From: Lachnoclostridium sp. Marseille-P6806
GTDB taxonomy: Bacteria; Bacillota; Clostridia; Lachnospirales; Lachnospiraceae
Direction: 5' to 3'
Length of the DNA stretch: 64,000 bases
NCBI RefSeq assembly: GCF_900625025.1
Contig: NZ_LR130574.1
Coordinates: 372,001-436,000, forward strand
Of this stretch, positions 16,816-26,570 are shown one piece after another (positions within the stretch are counted from its first letter, which is position 1; the number at the start of each line of letters is the position of its first letter). The notes below the pieces were generated by a model that worked only from the letters and a program-made list of their open reading frames with translations, was not told where the DNA came from and ran no database searches. The position numbers were made by a program, and so were the translations under genes.

Positions 16816-17664
16816 TTATTTATTTTTCAGAAGCTCCTGATAGACCTCCCGCTTCGTGATTCCCCGGTCCGCGGCGGCTTTCTTCATCGCCGTCTTCCGG
16901 TCCATTCCCGTTTCCTCATAGCGGGCGACATGCTCCGGAATGCTTAATGCTTCCCACGCCGACTGCCGGCGCCGGTCCGCCTCCTCCGGGTCAAGTCCTC
17001 CGATGACGAGAACATATTCCCCCCGCGGCTCATTCTCCTCATAAAACGCCTGCGCTTCTCCCAGCGTCTCCGGAATCGCCTCCTCAAAGCGCTTCGTGAG
17101 CTCGCGGCAGAGCGTGACGCGGCGCTCCTCCCCCAGAACGCCTCCCAGCTCTTTCAACGTTTCCCGCAGATGATGGGGCGACTCGTACAGGATCATCGTC
17201 CGCTCCTCCCCCGCAAGCTGCTCCAGCACGCGGGCGCGCCGCTTCCTGTCCGCCGGAAGAAAGCCCTCAAAGCAGAAGCGGCGCGCCGGCAGGCCGGAGA
17301 GCGTCAGCGCGGTGATCAGCGCGCAGGCCCCGGGGAGGGACGTCACCCGTATGCCCTCCTCGATGCAGCGGGCGCAAAGCACCTCGCCGGGGTCCGAGAT
17401 CGCGGGCGTCCCCGCGTCCGTGACGCAGGCGATGCTTTTCCCCTCCCGCAGCAGCGCGATCAGCTCCTCCGCCTTTTCAAAGCGGTTATGCTCATGATAG
17501 CTGGTGACCGGCGTATGAATTCCGAAATGCGTCAGGAGCTTCCGCGTGTTCCGGGTGTCCTCCGCCGCAATCAGGTCCGCCCCGCGCAGCGTATCGAGGA
17601 CGCGCTGTGTGATATCGCCCAGATTCCCGATGGGGGTGGCGCACAGATACAAGTTCCCGCTCAT
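16816..17664 (-). CDS. rsmI: 16S rRNA (cytidine(1402)-2'-O)-methyltransferase
   Basis: A 282-residue SAM-dependent enzyme of the tetrapyrrole-methylase fold. LYLCATPIGNLGDIT, AEDTRNTRKLLTHFGI, SDAGTPAISDPG (as TDAGTPAISDPG) and ESPHHLRETL are RsmI motifs. It methylates the 2'-OH of C1402 in the decoding centre. It follows trmN6, ricT, holB and a guanylate-kinase-like gene in the same direction, the order seen in many Clostridia. Confidence 0.95.
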   Translation of the reverse strand: MSGNLYLCATPIGNLGDITQRVLDTLRGADLIAAEDTRNTRKLLTHFGIHTPVTSYHEHNRFEKAEELIALLREGKSIACVTDAGTPAISDPGEVLCARCIEEGIRVTSLPGACALITALTLSGLPARRFCFEGFLPADRKRRARVLEQLAGEERTMILYESPHHLRETLKELGGVLGEERRVTLCRELTKRFEEAIPETLGEAQAFYEENEPRGEYVLVIGGLDPEEADRRRQSAWEALSIPEHVARYEETGMDRKTAMKKAAADRGITKREVYQELLKNK

Positions 17665-17709
17665 GCTCTTATTCCCGCCGATCCTCTCTGCCGGAGCCGC
17701 TCCGCGGCG

Positions 17710-18474
17710 TCAGTATCCATAGACCTCACGAAGCTCCGACGTGTAAATCCCCGGCCTCTCATAGACGACGAGAGGCCTTTCCACGGCGAGGCGGTGCCTG
17801 CCGCCCCGCACGCAGTCCATCAGAAACATATTCGGCTCACGGTCCGCATACGGATGCACCATGCGCAGCCGCTTGGGCGTGAGCCCGACGCCGTCCAGCG
17901 TCACCATGATCTCCGCCAGACGGAACGGACGGTGCACCAGATAAAAATGCCCGCCCGGGCGCAGACGCCCCGCCGCGGCGCGGGCCACATCCGCAAAGGT
18001 GCAGCAGAGCTCGTGGCGCGCAATCGCTTTCGCCGCCGCCATGCTGCTGCGCCCGTGCGCCGCAATCATATAGGGAGGGTTTGACGTGACCACATCAAAG
18101 GAAGTGGATGCAAACAGCCGGTCGGCCCTGCAGATGTCTCCCTGTACGATGGTGATGCGCTCCTCCAGCCCGTTCAGGCAGACGCTCCGGCGCGCCATAT
18201 CCGCGCTCTCCTCCTGCAGCTCGAGTCCGACGAGCCGCGCCGCCTGCGTTCTGGCCGACATGAGGAGCGGGATAATCCCGGTGCCGGTGCCGAGGTCAAG
18301 GACCTGATCTCCCGGCGCCGCCGCGGCAAAGCCGGACAGAAGCACCGCGTCCATGCCGAAGCAGAAGAGCTCCGGCGTCTGAATGATTTTCAGGCCGTTT
18401 CTCTGCAGATCATCGATGCGCTCCCCGCTCCGGAGGAGCTCCCGAAGCCGCTCCTCTCCGCCGGCTTCAGCCAT
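17710..18474 (-). CDS. trmN6: tRNA1(Val) (adenine(37)-N6)-methyltransferase-like protein
   Basis: A 254-residue class I methyltransferase: SAM site DLGTGTGIIPLLM and the N6-adenine motif NPPY (TSNPPYMIAA). GLKIIQTPELFCFGMDAVLLSGF is typical of the YabB/TrmN6 family. The start MAEAGGEERLREL (18474) overlaps the end of ricT by 8 bases. Reading frames that extend further upstream are antisense-like Arg-rich sequence and are rejected. The target tRNA base is inferred from the family. Confidence 0.88.
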   Translation of the reverse strand: MAEAGGEERLRELLRSGERIDDLQRNGLKIIQTPELFCFGMDAVLLSGFAAAAPGDQVLDLGTGTGIIPLLMSARTQAARLVGLELQEESADMARRSVCLNGLEERITIVQGDICRADRLFASTSFDVVTSNPPYMIAAHGRSSMAAAKAIARHELCCTFADVARAAAGRLRPGGHFYLVHRPFRLAEIMVTLDGVGLTPKRLRMVHPYADREPNMFLMDCVRGGRHRLAVERPLVVYERPGIYTSELREVYGY

Positions 18475-19792
18475 GATTCTCTCCGCCGCTCTTTGCATTT
18501 CCGCCGGCTTCCGGATTCTTGAGCGGCCGGTTCCCGTGATGCGGGCGGCGTCCCCGGTGCCGCGTTCCGCCGTGCTCGTGCTCCGGGGCCGTCCCCGGCC
18601 GGTCAGGAGTCCCTGTCTCTGCGGCGGCAGGCCGGTCGGAGGTTTCTGCCCTCGTGCCTGCAGGCCGTCCGTGCTCGCGCTTTCCTCCCTCGCGGCGCGC
18701 CGGCGCCGCATGCTCCTTTTCCTTTGCCTCCTCCGCGGGCCTTCTGCCCCGGCTTCCCTGCGCGCTGCGGCTGCTGCCGCGCCGCCGGCGGCGCAGGATC
18801 GTAAACTCTCCGACGCCGTACTCATGGAGCTCTTTCTCATCGTTGATCTCGACGAGAATCCGGATTCTCTGCCGGAGCACATCGACGCCCGAGACCTCGC
18901 CGACAAGACCGTCATTCCCTTCGACCTCGTCGCCGACGCCGGGCAGATTCCTGTTCAGCTCCTCGTAGACGTCCTCCTCATTCTTGAGGCAGCACATAAG
19001 TCTCCCGCAGACACCGGAAATCTTTGCCGGATTGAGGGAAAGGCTCTGCTCCTTTGCCATCTTGATCGACACCGGCACAAAATCGGACAGATAGGACGCG
19101 CAGCAGAGCGGCCTCCCACAGACGCCGTAGCCGCCGAGCATCTTCGTCTCGTCGCGCACGCCAATCTGCCGGAGCTCGATCCGCGTGCGGAAGCCGCCCG
19201 CAAGGTCCTTGACCAAATCGCGGAAGTCGATTCGTCCGTCCGCCGTGAAATAAAACATGATCTTGCTGCCGTCAAAGGTATACTCTGCAGCGATCAGCTT
19301 CATCTCCAGCGCGTGCTGACGGATTTTTTCCTGACAGGCCAGATAGGCCGTCCTCTCTTTTTCCCGGTTCTCGCGGTTCCTTGCGTCGTCCTCCGGCGTA
19401 GCGATCCGGAGTATCCTGCGGACCGGCTGCCGGAAGCGGCACAGCCGGAGCGCCGCGGGCACCCCCGTCACGGCGCCGTACTCCATGCCCCTTGCCGTCT
19501 CGGCAATCACATGCATGCCGCTGCGGACAGAAAGTTCCCCGGCGTCAAAATAGCTGGCCTTGCCTCCCTGCCGGAAGCGGACCGCAATGAGGTTCTCCGG
19601 CTCCCGCCGGTCCCCCTGCATTCCTCTTTTTTCCCTCGGCTCCTGCCGCTTCTGCTCGCTGCGGGCAAGCTCGAACGCGGGGCGCTCATACGCCACGGGC
19701 ACGGCCGGCATTTTCCCGTCCGCCACCGCTCCCTTTTCACTCTCTTCATGCACCGTCTCGGTAAATGAGATTTTGATCTCTTCGTCTGCCAT
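18467..19792 (-). CDS. ricT: PSP1-domain protein RicT (YaaT) with long basic C-terminal tail
   Basis: A 441-residue protein. The PSP1 domain (about 65-330) has the paired GVCGRPLCC and GVCGRLMCC cysteines that help bind 4Fe-4S clusters in the RicA/F/T complex. In Bacillus subtilis that complex works with RNase Y in mRNA maturation. After about 335 comes a 105-residue Arg/Gly/Pro/Glu-rich tail, probably disordered and RNA-binding in character. Usual RicT proteins are about 275-320 residues, so this tail is an addition. It sits between holB and trmN6. Confidence 0.88.
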   Translation of the reverse strand: MADEEIKISFTETVHEESEKGAVADGKMPAVPVAYERPAFELARSEQKRQEPREKRGMQGDRREPENLIAVRFRQGGKASYFDAGELSVRSGMHVIAETARGMEYGAVTGVPAALRLCRFRQPVRRILRIATPEDDARNRENREKERTAYLACQEKIRQHALEMKLIAAEYTFDGSKIMFYFTADGRIDFRDLVKDLAGGFRTRIELRQIGVRDETKMLGGYGVCGRPLCCASYLSDFVPVSIKMAKEQSLSLNPAKISGVCGRLMCCLKNEEDVYEELNRNLPGVGDEVEGNDGLVGEVSGVDVLRQRIRILVEINDEKELHEYGVGEFTILRRRRRGSSRSAQGSRGRRPAEEAKEKEHAAPARREGGKREHGRPAGTRAETSDRPAAAETGTPDRPGTAPEHEHGGTRHRGRRPHHGNRPLKNPEAGGNAKSGGENHG

Positions 19793-19829
19793 TCCTGTTT
19801 TTCCTCCGCACCTGCATTCCGAAGCAGGG

Positions 19830-20930
19830 TTATTTTTTCATCTGCCCTCTGACCGCAAGGAGAAGCAGCTCCAGAGCAAGCGCCTCGCTGACGTTCGCTT
19901 TCCGCCTCTTCTCATAAAGCGCCTGCGCCTCGCTGATCCGGCCGAGTCCCTCGTAGGAGAGCCGGTCCGCCGCGGAATACAGCGCCGCGAGCCGGTCGCG
20001 GAAGAGGAGACGCCCCTCTTCCCCGGTCGCTTTCAGGACAAGAACGTCCCGGAACCACAGACGCAGAAACTCCGTCAGGGGAAACTGCGCCGCACCTTTC
20101 TCCGCGTCTCCTTTGCCCGCGCCGCTCCGCTTCTGCGCGGCGGCGTCCTCCGCATACTCCTGCGCCGCCGCTGCGAGCTCGGCCGCGTTCATACCGCCGA
20201 TCCGCTCTAAAAGGCCGGCGGCCTTTTTTCTTTCCTCTGCAAAGCCGGGGCTCCGAAGAAGTGCAAACGCCCTGCCGGGATTCCCTCCCGCAAAGCCTGC
20301 GCAGAAAGCAAGCTCCTCCTCACCGGCTTCGGCCGGCTCCTCCGGATGCCCGCGGTTCCATGCCGCCGCCTGCATGCGAAGCGCCTCTGCAATTTTCTGC
20401 TCCGCGACAGGCTTCATCCTGAGAACCACACAGCGGCTCAGCACCGTGGGAAGAAAGCCGGTTACCCCATCCGCGAGGAGCAGCAGCACGGCGTATCCGG
20501 GCGGTTCCTCCAGCGTCTTGAGCAGCGCATTCTGCGCCGCCGCCGTCATCCGCTCGGCATCGCGGATGATGTATACCTTACGGTTCCCGGAATAGGGCCT
20601 GATCACGATATCGTCCCGAATCGCCCGGACATCGTCCACGCCGACGGACCTTTTGTTCTCTGTCGCCGCATGAATGATATCCGCATGCGCCCCCGCCGCG
20701 GCCTGAATGCAGGAAATGCACTCCCCGCAGGGCTCGATTCCCCCGCCCTGCGCATCCGCTGCCGGGGACAGACACTGCAGCGCCGCCGCAAACACCTCCG
20801 CCAGCTCATTTTTATCCGAATCCGCCGGACCGTCGATGATATAGGCGTGCGAGATCCGCCCGTCCCGCAGCGCCCGCTGCAGATATTCCCGTATCTGTTC
20901 CTGTCCGATGATATCGGTAAACTTTTTCAT
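19830..20930 (-). CDS. holB: DNA polymerase III, delta-prime subunit
   Basis: A 366-residue AAA+ clamp-loader subunit. FTDIIGQEQIREYLQRAL, the zinc-type CGECISC, NALLKTLEEPP and LSRC are typical. The P-loop is degenerate (GPADSDKN), which is normal for delta-prime since it does not hydrolyse ATP. Start MKKFTDIIGQ (20930) overlaps the stop of the upstream gene as ATGA. A long in-frame extension upstream is only a shadow of that gene. Confidence 0.93.
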   Translation of the reverse strand: MKKFTDIIGQEQIREYLQRALRDGRISHAYIIDGPADSDKNELAEVFAAALQCLSPAADAQGGGIEPCGECISCIQAAAGAHADIIHAATENKRSVGVDDVRAIRDDIVIRPYSGNRKVYIIRDAERMTAAAQNALLKTLEEPPGYAVLLLLADGVTGFLPTVLSRCVVLRMKPVAEQKIAEALRMQAAAWNRGHPEEPAEAGEEELAFCAGFAGGNPGRAFALLRSPGFAEERKKAAGLLERIGGMNAAELAAAAQEYAEDAAAQKRSGAGKGDAEKGAAQFPLTEFLRLWFRDVLVLKATGEEGRLLFRDRLAALYSAADRLSYEGLGRISEAQALYEKRRKANVSEALALELLLLAVRGQMKK

Positions 20931-21556
20931 TCTCCGCCGTCCTGCTCCTGCACGCCGGTCTGTGCGAGAATCGCCGCCGCGAGCCTCTGCGCACAACGTT
21001 CCAGCTCCCCGTCGGGATTCTCGTAGGTATTCTCCGCGCCGATCCCGGCCGCGGCGAGCTTCTCCGGCGAAAAATCCTCTGTATCCGAAAGAAACCGGCG
21101 GCACATCTCGGCATATTTCGGAGACGCCTGCGCCCGCTCCCGCTTAAGCGCCCGCGCAAGACGCTCGCCGTCGTCCACATGAATATAGAGCGGCACAACG
21201 GCCTCCCCGCCGAAATACGCCCGGAAAGAACGCAGCGCCTCCGGCGTCGCGATGATCAGACTGCTGGAAACAGACAGATCGATCTGCCCGTCGTCCACCG
21301 TGTAATACCGCCAGATTCCGTGCACGGTATCATAGGCGCGCTCCTCGATGATCCGCCCGCTGCGGCAAAATTCACCGTACTGCTCCTCCGTCGTAAAGCG
21401 GTACTGCCGCCCCTCCTCCTCGCCCGAGCGCTTCGGACGGGTCGTGTAAAGCACCACCCTGCGCAGGGAGAGGGCGCTGTTCTGCAGCAGGGTCCTGTAC
21501 AGCTTGTCCTTGCCCGAGGAGCTCGGTCCCAGCAGGCAGAAAATGCGATTGCTCAT
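20927..21556 (-). CDS. Guanylate kinase-like protein
   Basis: A 209-residue P-loop protein with CLLGPSSSGKDKLYR, the GMP-side Arg segment YTTRPKRSGEEEGRQY, and a lid-like C-terminus. It resembles guanylate kinase but the usual GNYYGT segment is replaced by VHGIWRYYTVDD, so the GMP site is altered. Relatives are found beside holB in other Lachnospiraceae, next to a separate true gmk. It starts 1 base after the pyk stop. I would call it a family member of uncertain substrate. Confidence 0.75.
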   Translation of the reverse strand: MSNRIFCLLGPSSSGKDKLYRTLLQNSALSLRRVVLYTTRPKRSGEEEGRQYRFTTEEQYGEFCRSGRIIEERAYDTVHGIWRYYTVDDGQIDLSVSSSLIIATPEALRSFRAYFGGEAVVPLYIHVDDGERLARALKRERAQASPKYAEMCRRFLSDTEDFSPEKLAAAGIGAENTYENPDGELERCAQRLAAAILAQTGVQEQDGGE

Positions 21557-21557
21557 C

Positions 21558-22985
21558 TCAAACCACGTCCTCTACGCGGACCATGTTGGTCTTGCCGGAG
21601 GAGCCGAGCGGAACGCCGGCCGTCAGAACCACCGTATCGCCGGGCTTCACATAGCCCGCAAGGCGCGCCTGCCGGATCGCGGACTGGAACAGCTCCTCCA
21701 TATTATCCTCCTCCTGAATGATGAGAGGATAGGTGTCAAACAGAATATTCAGCCGGCAGGCCACGCTGCTCTTCGTCGTACAGGCAAGAATCGGGCAGGT
21801 CGGCTTGTAGCGGGACAATCTTGTGGCCGTGAAGCCGGACATGGTGACGGTGATCACCGCGTCCGCGTGAATATCCGCCGCGATGGTGCAGGCGGAGTGC
21901 GAAATGGCGGTGGTGACGTCGACCTTTTTCCCGTCGACCATGCGGCGGGACATACGGCGCAGATAGTCGATGTCGACCTCCGTGCGCTCGGCGATGCTCG
22001 CCATCGTCTCCACGGCCTGCACCGGGTACTCCCCGTTCGCCGTCTCCCCGGAGAGCATGATCGCCGTGGTCCCGTCATAAATCGCGTTTGCCACATCCGT
22101 CACCTCCGCCCGCGTTGGACGGGGATTGTGAATCATGGAATCCAGCATCTGCGTCGCGGTGATGACCTGCTTGCCCTCGCGCTCCGCGAGCTTGATCATC
22201 TGCTTCTGCAGGGAGGGCACATTCTGAAGAGGCACCTCCACGCCCAGATCGCCGCGAGCCACCATGATGCCGTCGGCTTCCTGAAGAATTTCCTCGAGAT
22301 TCTCGACCCCCTGCACGCTCTCGATCTTGGCGATGATCATCATATGACCGCCGCGCGATGCGAGGAGGCGCTTGACCTCCCGGATATCCTCCGCCGTGCG
22401 GGTAAAGGAGCAGGCGATGATGTCAAAGCCCAGCTCGCAGCCAAAGAGAATATCCGCGCGGTCGCGCTCGCTGATAAAAGGCATGGACAGCTTCGCTCCG
22501 GGCACGTTGACGCCCTTGTGATCCGACACCGGTCCCCCATTTAATACGGTGCAGAAAATTTCCTTTCCCCGGACCTCGTCCACCGTCATCTCGATCAGAC
22601 CGTCGTCGATGAGAATCGCTCCTCCGACGCGGACATCCGCCGGCAGATCCCGGTGCGTGACAGAGGCACGCGTCTTGTCGCCGGTGACCTCCTCCGTCGT
22701 GAGAACAAACTTCTGCCCTTTTTCCAGAACCGCCTTTCCGCCGCCAAACTTTCCCAGCCGGATCTCCGGCCCGCGGGTATCAAGGAGTGTCGCCACCGGC
22801 AGATTCATCTCCCGGCGCAGACTGACAAGACGGTCATATTTCGCCTTATGCTCGGCATGATCTCCGTGGGAAAAATTGAACCGCGCCACATTCATCCCCG
22901 CATGGATCAGACGCCGCAGCATGTCGCTGCTCTCGCTGGCCGGGCCGATGGTGCACACGATTTTTGTTTTTCGCATCTGCTGCAT
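21558..22985 (-). CDS. pyk: Pyruvate kinase
   Basis: A 475-residue glycolytic enzyme making pyruvate and ATP from PEP and ADP. TKIVCTIGPAS, the FNFSHGDHAEH segment, IMVARGDLGVEVP (active-site) and GETANGEYPVQAV are clear. It ends after the C domain and lacks the PEP-utiliser-like extension seen in bacilli. Start MQQMRKTK (22985) has AAAGGAA five bases upstream. It heads the pyk, gmk-like, holB, ricT, trmN6, rsmI series, with gaps of a few bases up to about 45. Confidence 0.95.
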   Translation of the reverse strand: MQQMRKTKIVCTIGPASESSDMLRRLIHAGMNVARFNFSHGDHAEHKAKYDRLVSLRREMNLPVATLLDTRGPEIRLGKFGGGKAVLEKGQKFVLTTEEVTGDKTRASVTHRDLPADVRVGGAILIDDGLIEMTVDEVRGKEIFCTVLNGGPVSDHKGVNVPGAKLSMPFISERDRADILFGCELGFDIIACSFTRTAEDIREVKRLLASRGGHMMIIAKIESVQGVENLEEILQEADGIMVARGDLGVEVPLQNVPSLQKQMIKLAEREGKQVITATQMLDSMIHNPRPTRAEVTDVANAIYDGTTAIMLSGETANGEYPVQAVETMASIAERTEVDIDYLRRMSRRMVDGKKVDVTTAISHSACTIAADIHADAVITVTMSGFTATRLSRYKPTCPILACTTKSSVACRLNILFDTYPLIIQEEDNMEELFQSAIRQARLAGYVKPGDTVVLTAGVPLGSSGKTNMVRVEDVV

Positions 22986-23069
22986 AAAATTCCTTTCGCG
23001 CCGCAGCGCTGCTGTTTGTAATGAAGAAACCATGCGCCGCTTTCTGCGCATACGGTTTGATTATACACT

Positions 23070-23099
23070 ATCGCAAAACATTCCCACAATGTACCGCGA
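23070..23099 (-). promoter_or_regulatory. pyk promoter
   Basis: TTGTGG and TATAAT with an 18-base spacer on the minus strand, back to back with the fprA promoter. Confidence 0.55.
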
Positions 23100-23109
23100 G
23101 CCGCAAGCC

Positions 23110-23137
23110 TTGAATCCCATCCCCGAATCTGTATAAT
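23110..23137 (+). promoter_or_regulatory. fprA promoter
   Basis: TTGAAT and TATAAT with a 16-base spacer. Predicted transcription start is near 23144, at the foot of a long hairpin. Confidence 0.75.
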
Positions 23138-23144
23138 GAAAGTG

Positions 23145-23200
23145 GCCGGAAGCATTCGCAGGGGCTTCGGTGCATGCCCCCGTGCGGTGCGCATTCCGGC
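23145..23200 (+). promoter_or_regulatory. Hairpin at the 5' end of the fprA leader
   Basis: Arms GCCGGAA / TTCCGGC and an inner GCAGGGGC / GCCCCCGTGC pairing make an imperfect stem of about 56 bases starting at the predicted +1. It could stabilise the mRNA; no T-run follows, so it is not a terminator. Confidence 0.5.
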
Positions 23201-23250
23201 TTCATATCGCTCGCCGCAGGCCGCGGCGGTATCTGAAAGGAGCCTTGCAC

Positions 23251-24447
23251 ATGCAGAACATTCACAAAATAACCGGGGATCTTCTGGCAATCGGCGCCAG
23301 CGATCACCGGCTGTCCCGCTTTGAGAACATCTTCCCCCTGCCGAACGGCGTTTCCTATAACAATTACGTGCTGATCGACGATAAAACGGTTCTGATGGAC
23401 ACGTCGGATTCCTCCGTTGCCGATCAGTTTCTTGAAAATCTCGCCGGCGCTCTGGGCGGCCGTTCCCTCGATTATATCGTCATTCATCACATGGAGCCCG
23501 ACCACGCCTCGATGATCGGCGCCATTCTCCGGCTCTATCCGGGCATCACGGTGGTTTCCGGCAGACAAGCCTTTGCCATGCTCTGCCAGTTCTATCCCGA
23601 GCACGCCTCCGTCAGCCATCTCGAGGTCGCGGAGGGCTCCACCCTCTGCACCGGCCGCCACACGCTGCATTTTGTCGCGGCGCCGATGGTGCACTGGCCC
23701 GAGGTCATGGTCTCCTATGACGATTATGACAAGGTTCTGTTCTCCGCGGACGCGTTCGGAACGTTCGGCGCCGTCGAGGGCTCCGTCTTTGCGGACGAAC
23801 ACGATTTTCGGGCGGAATATCTCGACGAGGCACGCCGCTACTACGCCAATATCGTCGGCAAATTCGGCGCGCAGGTGCAGACGCTCCTGAAAAAGGCGGC
23901 TCCACTCGACATTCGGATCATCTGCCCCCTGCACGGGCCGGTTCACCGGGACGGCATCCCTTTTCTCCTCGACCTCTATCAGAAATGGTCCTCCTACACC
24001 CCCGAGACCGATGACATTCTCGTCGTGTACAGCAGCCTCTACGGACATACAGAGAGCGCTGCGCAGGCTGCCGCCGCACAGATTCATGAGAAGTCGGGGC
24101 GTCCCGTCCGCGTGTACGACGCCTCTGAGACGGACTGCTCCTACCTCATTGCCGAGGTGTGGCGCTGCGCCAAAATCGTTCTGTTCTGCCCCACCTACAA
24201 CATGGGAATCTACCCGAAAATGCTCACGTTTCTCCATGACATAAAGGCTCTCGCCGTGCAGAACCGCATTTTCGCCCTCGCGGAGAACGGAACGTGGTCG
24301 CCCGTCGCGGCAAAGCTCATGGCTGCAGAGCTTTGCACCATGAAAAACGTCACCATTCTGGACACGACGCTCACAATTCGCAGCGTTCTTCTGGCTGCGG
24401 ACGCCGCGAAGCTTGACGCATTCACCAGCGCTGTCGCCGAGGCATAA
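23251..24447 (+). CDS. fprA: FprA-type flavodiiron protein (O2/NO reductase)
   Basis: A 398-residue protein with an N-terminal metallo-beta-lactamase-like diiron domain (ligands in HHMEPDH, HW and H of CPLHGP) and a C-terminal flavodoxin domain (VVYSSLYGHTESAA). It reduces O2 or NO to protect anaerobes and usually takes electrons from rubredoxin; a rubredoxin gene lies at 41.3 kb. Start MQNIHKITGDLL (23251) has GAAAGGAG upstream. It is a lone gene on the plus strand with its own promoter. Confidence 0.95.
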   Translation: MQNIHKITGDLLAIGASDHRLSRFENIFPLPNGVSYNNYVLIDDKTVLMDTSDSSVADQFLENLAGALGGRSLDYIVIHHMEPDHASMIGAILRLYPGITVVSGRQAFAMLCQFYPEHASVSHLEVAEGSTLCTGRHTLHFVAAPMVHWPEVMVSYDDYDKVLFSADAFGTFGAVEGSVFADEHDFRAEYLDEARRYYANIVGKFGAQVQTLLKKAAPLDIRIICPLHGPVHRDGIPFLLDLYQKWSSYTPETDDILVVYSSLYGHTESAAQAAAAQIHEKSGRPVRVYDASETDCSYLIAEVWRCAKIVLFCPTYNMGIYPKMLTFLHDIKALAVQNRIFALAENGTWSPVAAKLMAAELCTMKNVTILDTTLTIRSVLLAADAAKLDAFTSAVAEA

Positions 24448-24515
24448 ATCGAAACGGGAACGCTGCGCGGCATGAAGCCCCGCCGGGAAAATACCCGGGC
24501 AAAAGACATGAATCA

Positions 24516-24557
24516 GGAGAGGCCTCCGGCAAATGATACTCTGCCGGCGGCCTCTCC
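24516..24557. terminator. Bidirectional hairpin between fprA and the convergent oxidoreductase gene
   Basis: GGAGAGGCC-CCGGCA pairs with TGCCGG-GGCCTCTCC around a 10-base loop. No strong T-run follows on either strand, so termination is likely but not certain. Confidence 0.6.
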
Positions 24558-24645
24558 GCTTTCTCTGCCGCTCATTCTCCTGCGGCGCTTTCCTCTGATG
24601 CTTCTCTCTGATACTTTCCCCTGATGCTTCCCTTACTGCCGCAAC

Positions 24646-25744
<1,099 letters not shown>

Positions 25745-25752
<8 letters not shown>

Positions 25753-26560
25753 TTGCTCCCCTCGCGGTCTGCGCCGCGCTCTTTGCGATGCGGAGTGTGC
25801 GGAGATATCGCTTCCGTTCCCCATCAACGCGAAAGCTCTCGATGCACTTCTGTATCGTTTTGTTGTGCGTCCACGGATCCAGCAGCCGGCTCTCCAGATA
25901 CGGCAGCGCGGCCGCCTCCTGCTTCGCCATGGCCGTCGCGAAATACCACGCCGTCATCATCCGCAGATAATAGTCATCCGAGCGCTCCTGCGGCGGCTCC
26001 TCGCAGCGGATGCTTCTGTCCCGGTAAAACTTGTTCAGCGAAAACAGAACCTGCTCCGGCATCTCCGCCCGGAAATGCTCCCCGAGATAGCAGCTCATGA
26101 GAACATTCATCCCGAAGCGCTTGGAGTAGACGTTCTCGGACTGCAGCCAGTCCTGTATCCGGCCGCTCTCATAGAGCTCCTCCCGGTGCTTCCGGAACAG
26201 CTTCGGCACAAGACTGTCGCTCTCCGCCCAGCAGCGCAGAAACGGCAGATAGCGGTCCAGCGCCTCCAGTGTCTCCTCGTAGTCGCGAAGCCTGTCGATC
26301 AGAAAGCCATGAAGCATATTTTCTTCAAAAAAATGATGCGGAAGCTCTCCGAGAAAGGCCTCCGCGGCAACGCGGTCCTCGCTCCAGAGCTCTGCCGCGA
26401 AGCGGCGCAGCACCGGCGTGCGGATCCCCAGCAGCTCCTTCCTCGCAAGGGTCGGGAGGAGCTTTGCCATGAAATCGCCGTAGGCCGGCTCCGCGAGCGC
26501 CGTCAGCCGCTCCCGCACGCAAGCCGCCCCCGGCGCTTCACCGCCGCCGTCTGTCCGCAT
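25745..26560 (-). CDS. AlkD-like DNA alkylation repair protein
   Basis: A protein of about 271 residues built of HEAT-like helical repeats. FEENMLHGFLIDRL, the CWAESDSLVP segment (Trp and Asp where AlkD has its base-excision residues) and SENVYSKRFGMNVLMSCYL fit the DNA_alkylation family, which removes N3/N7-alkylated bases. The start is uncertain: ATG 26560 lies 11 bases after the pgi stop with a close Shine-Dalgarno, and a GTG about 14 codons later would also do. It is coupled to the downstream oxidoreductase. Confidence 0.78.
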
Positions 26561-26570
26561 CTCCCTCGTC

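Noticed and set aside
18475-18915. N-terminal extension of trmN6 by about 147 Arg/Ser-rich residues
   Set aside because: It overlaps the ricT coding sequence in another frame; the family core begins at the ATG overlapping the ricT stop.
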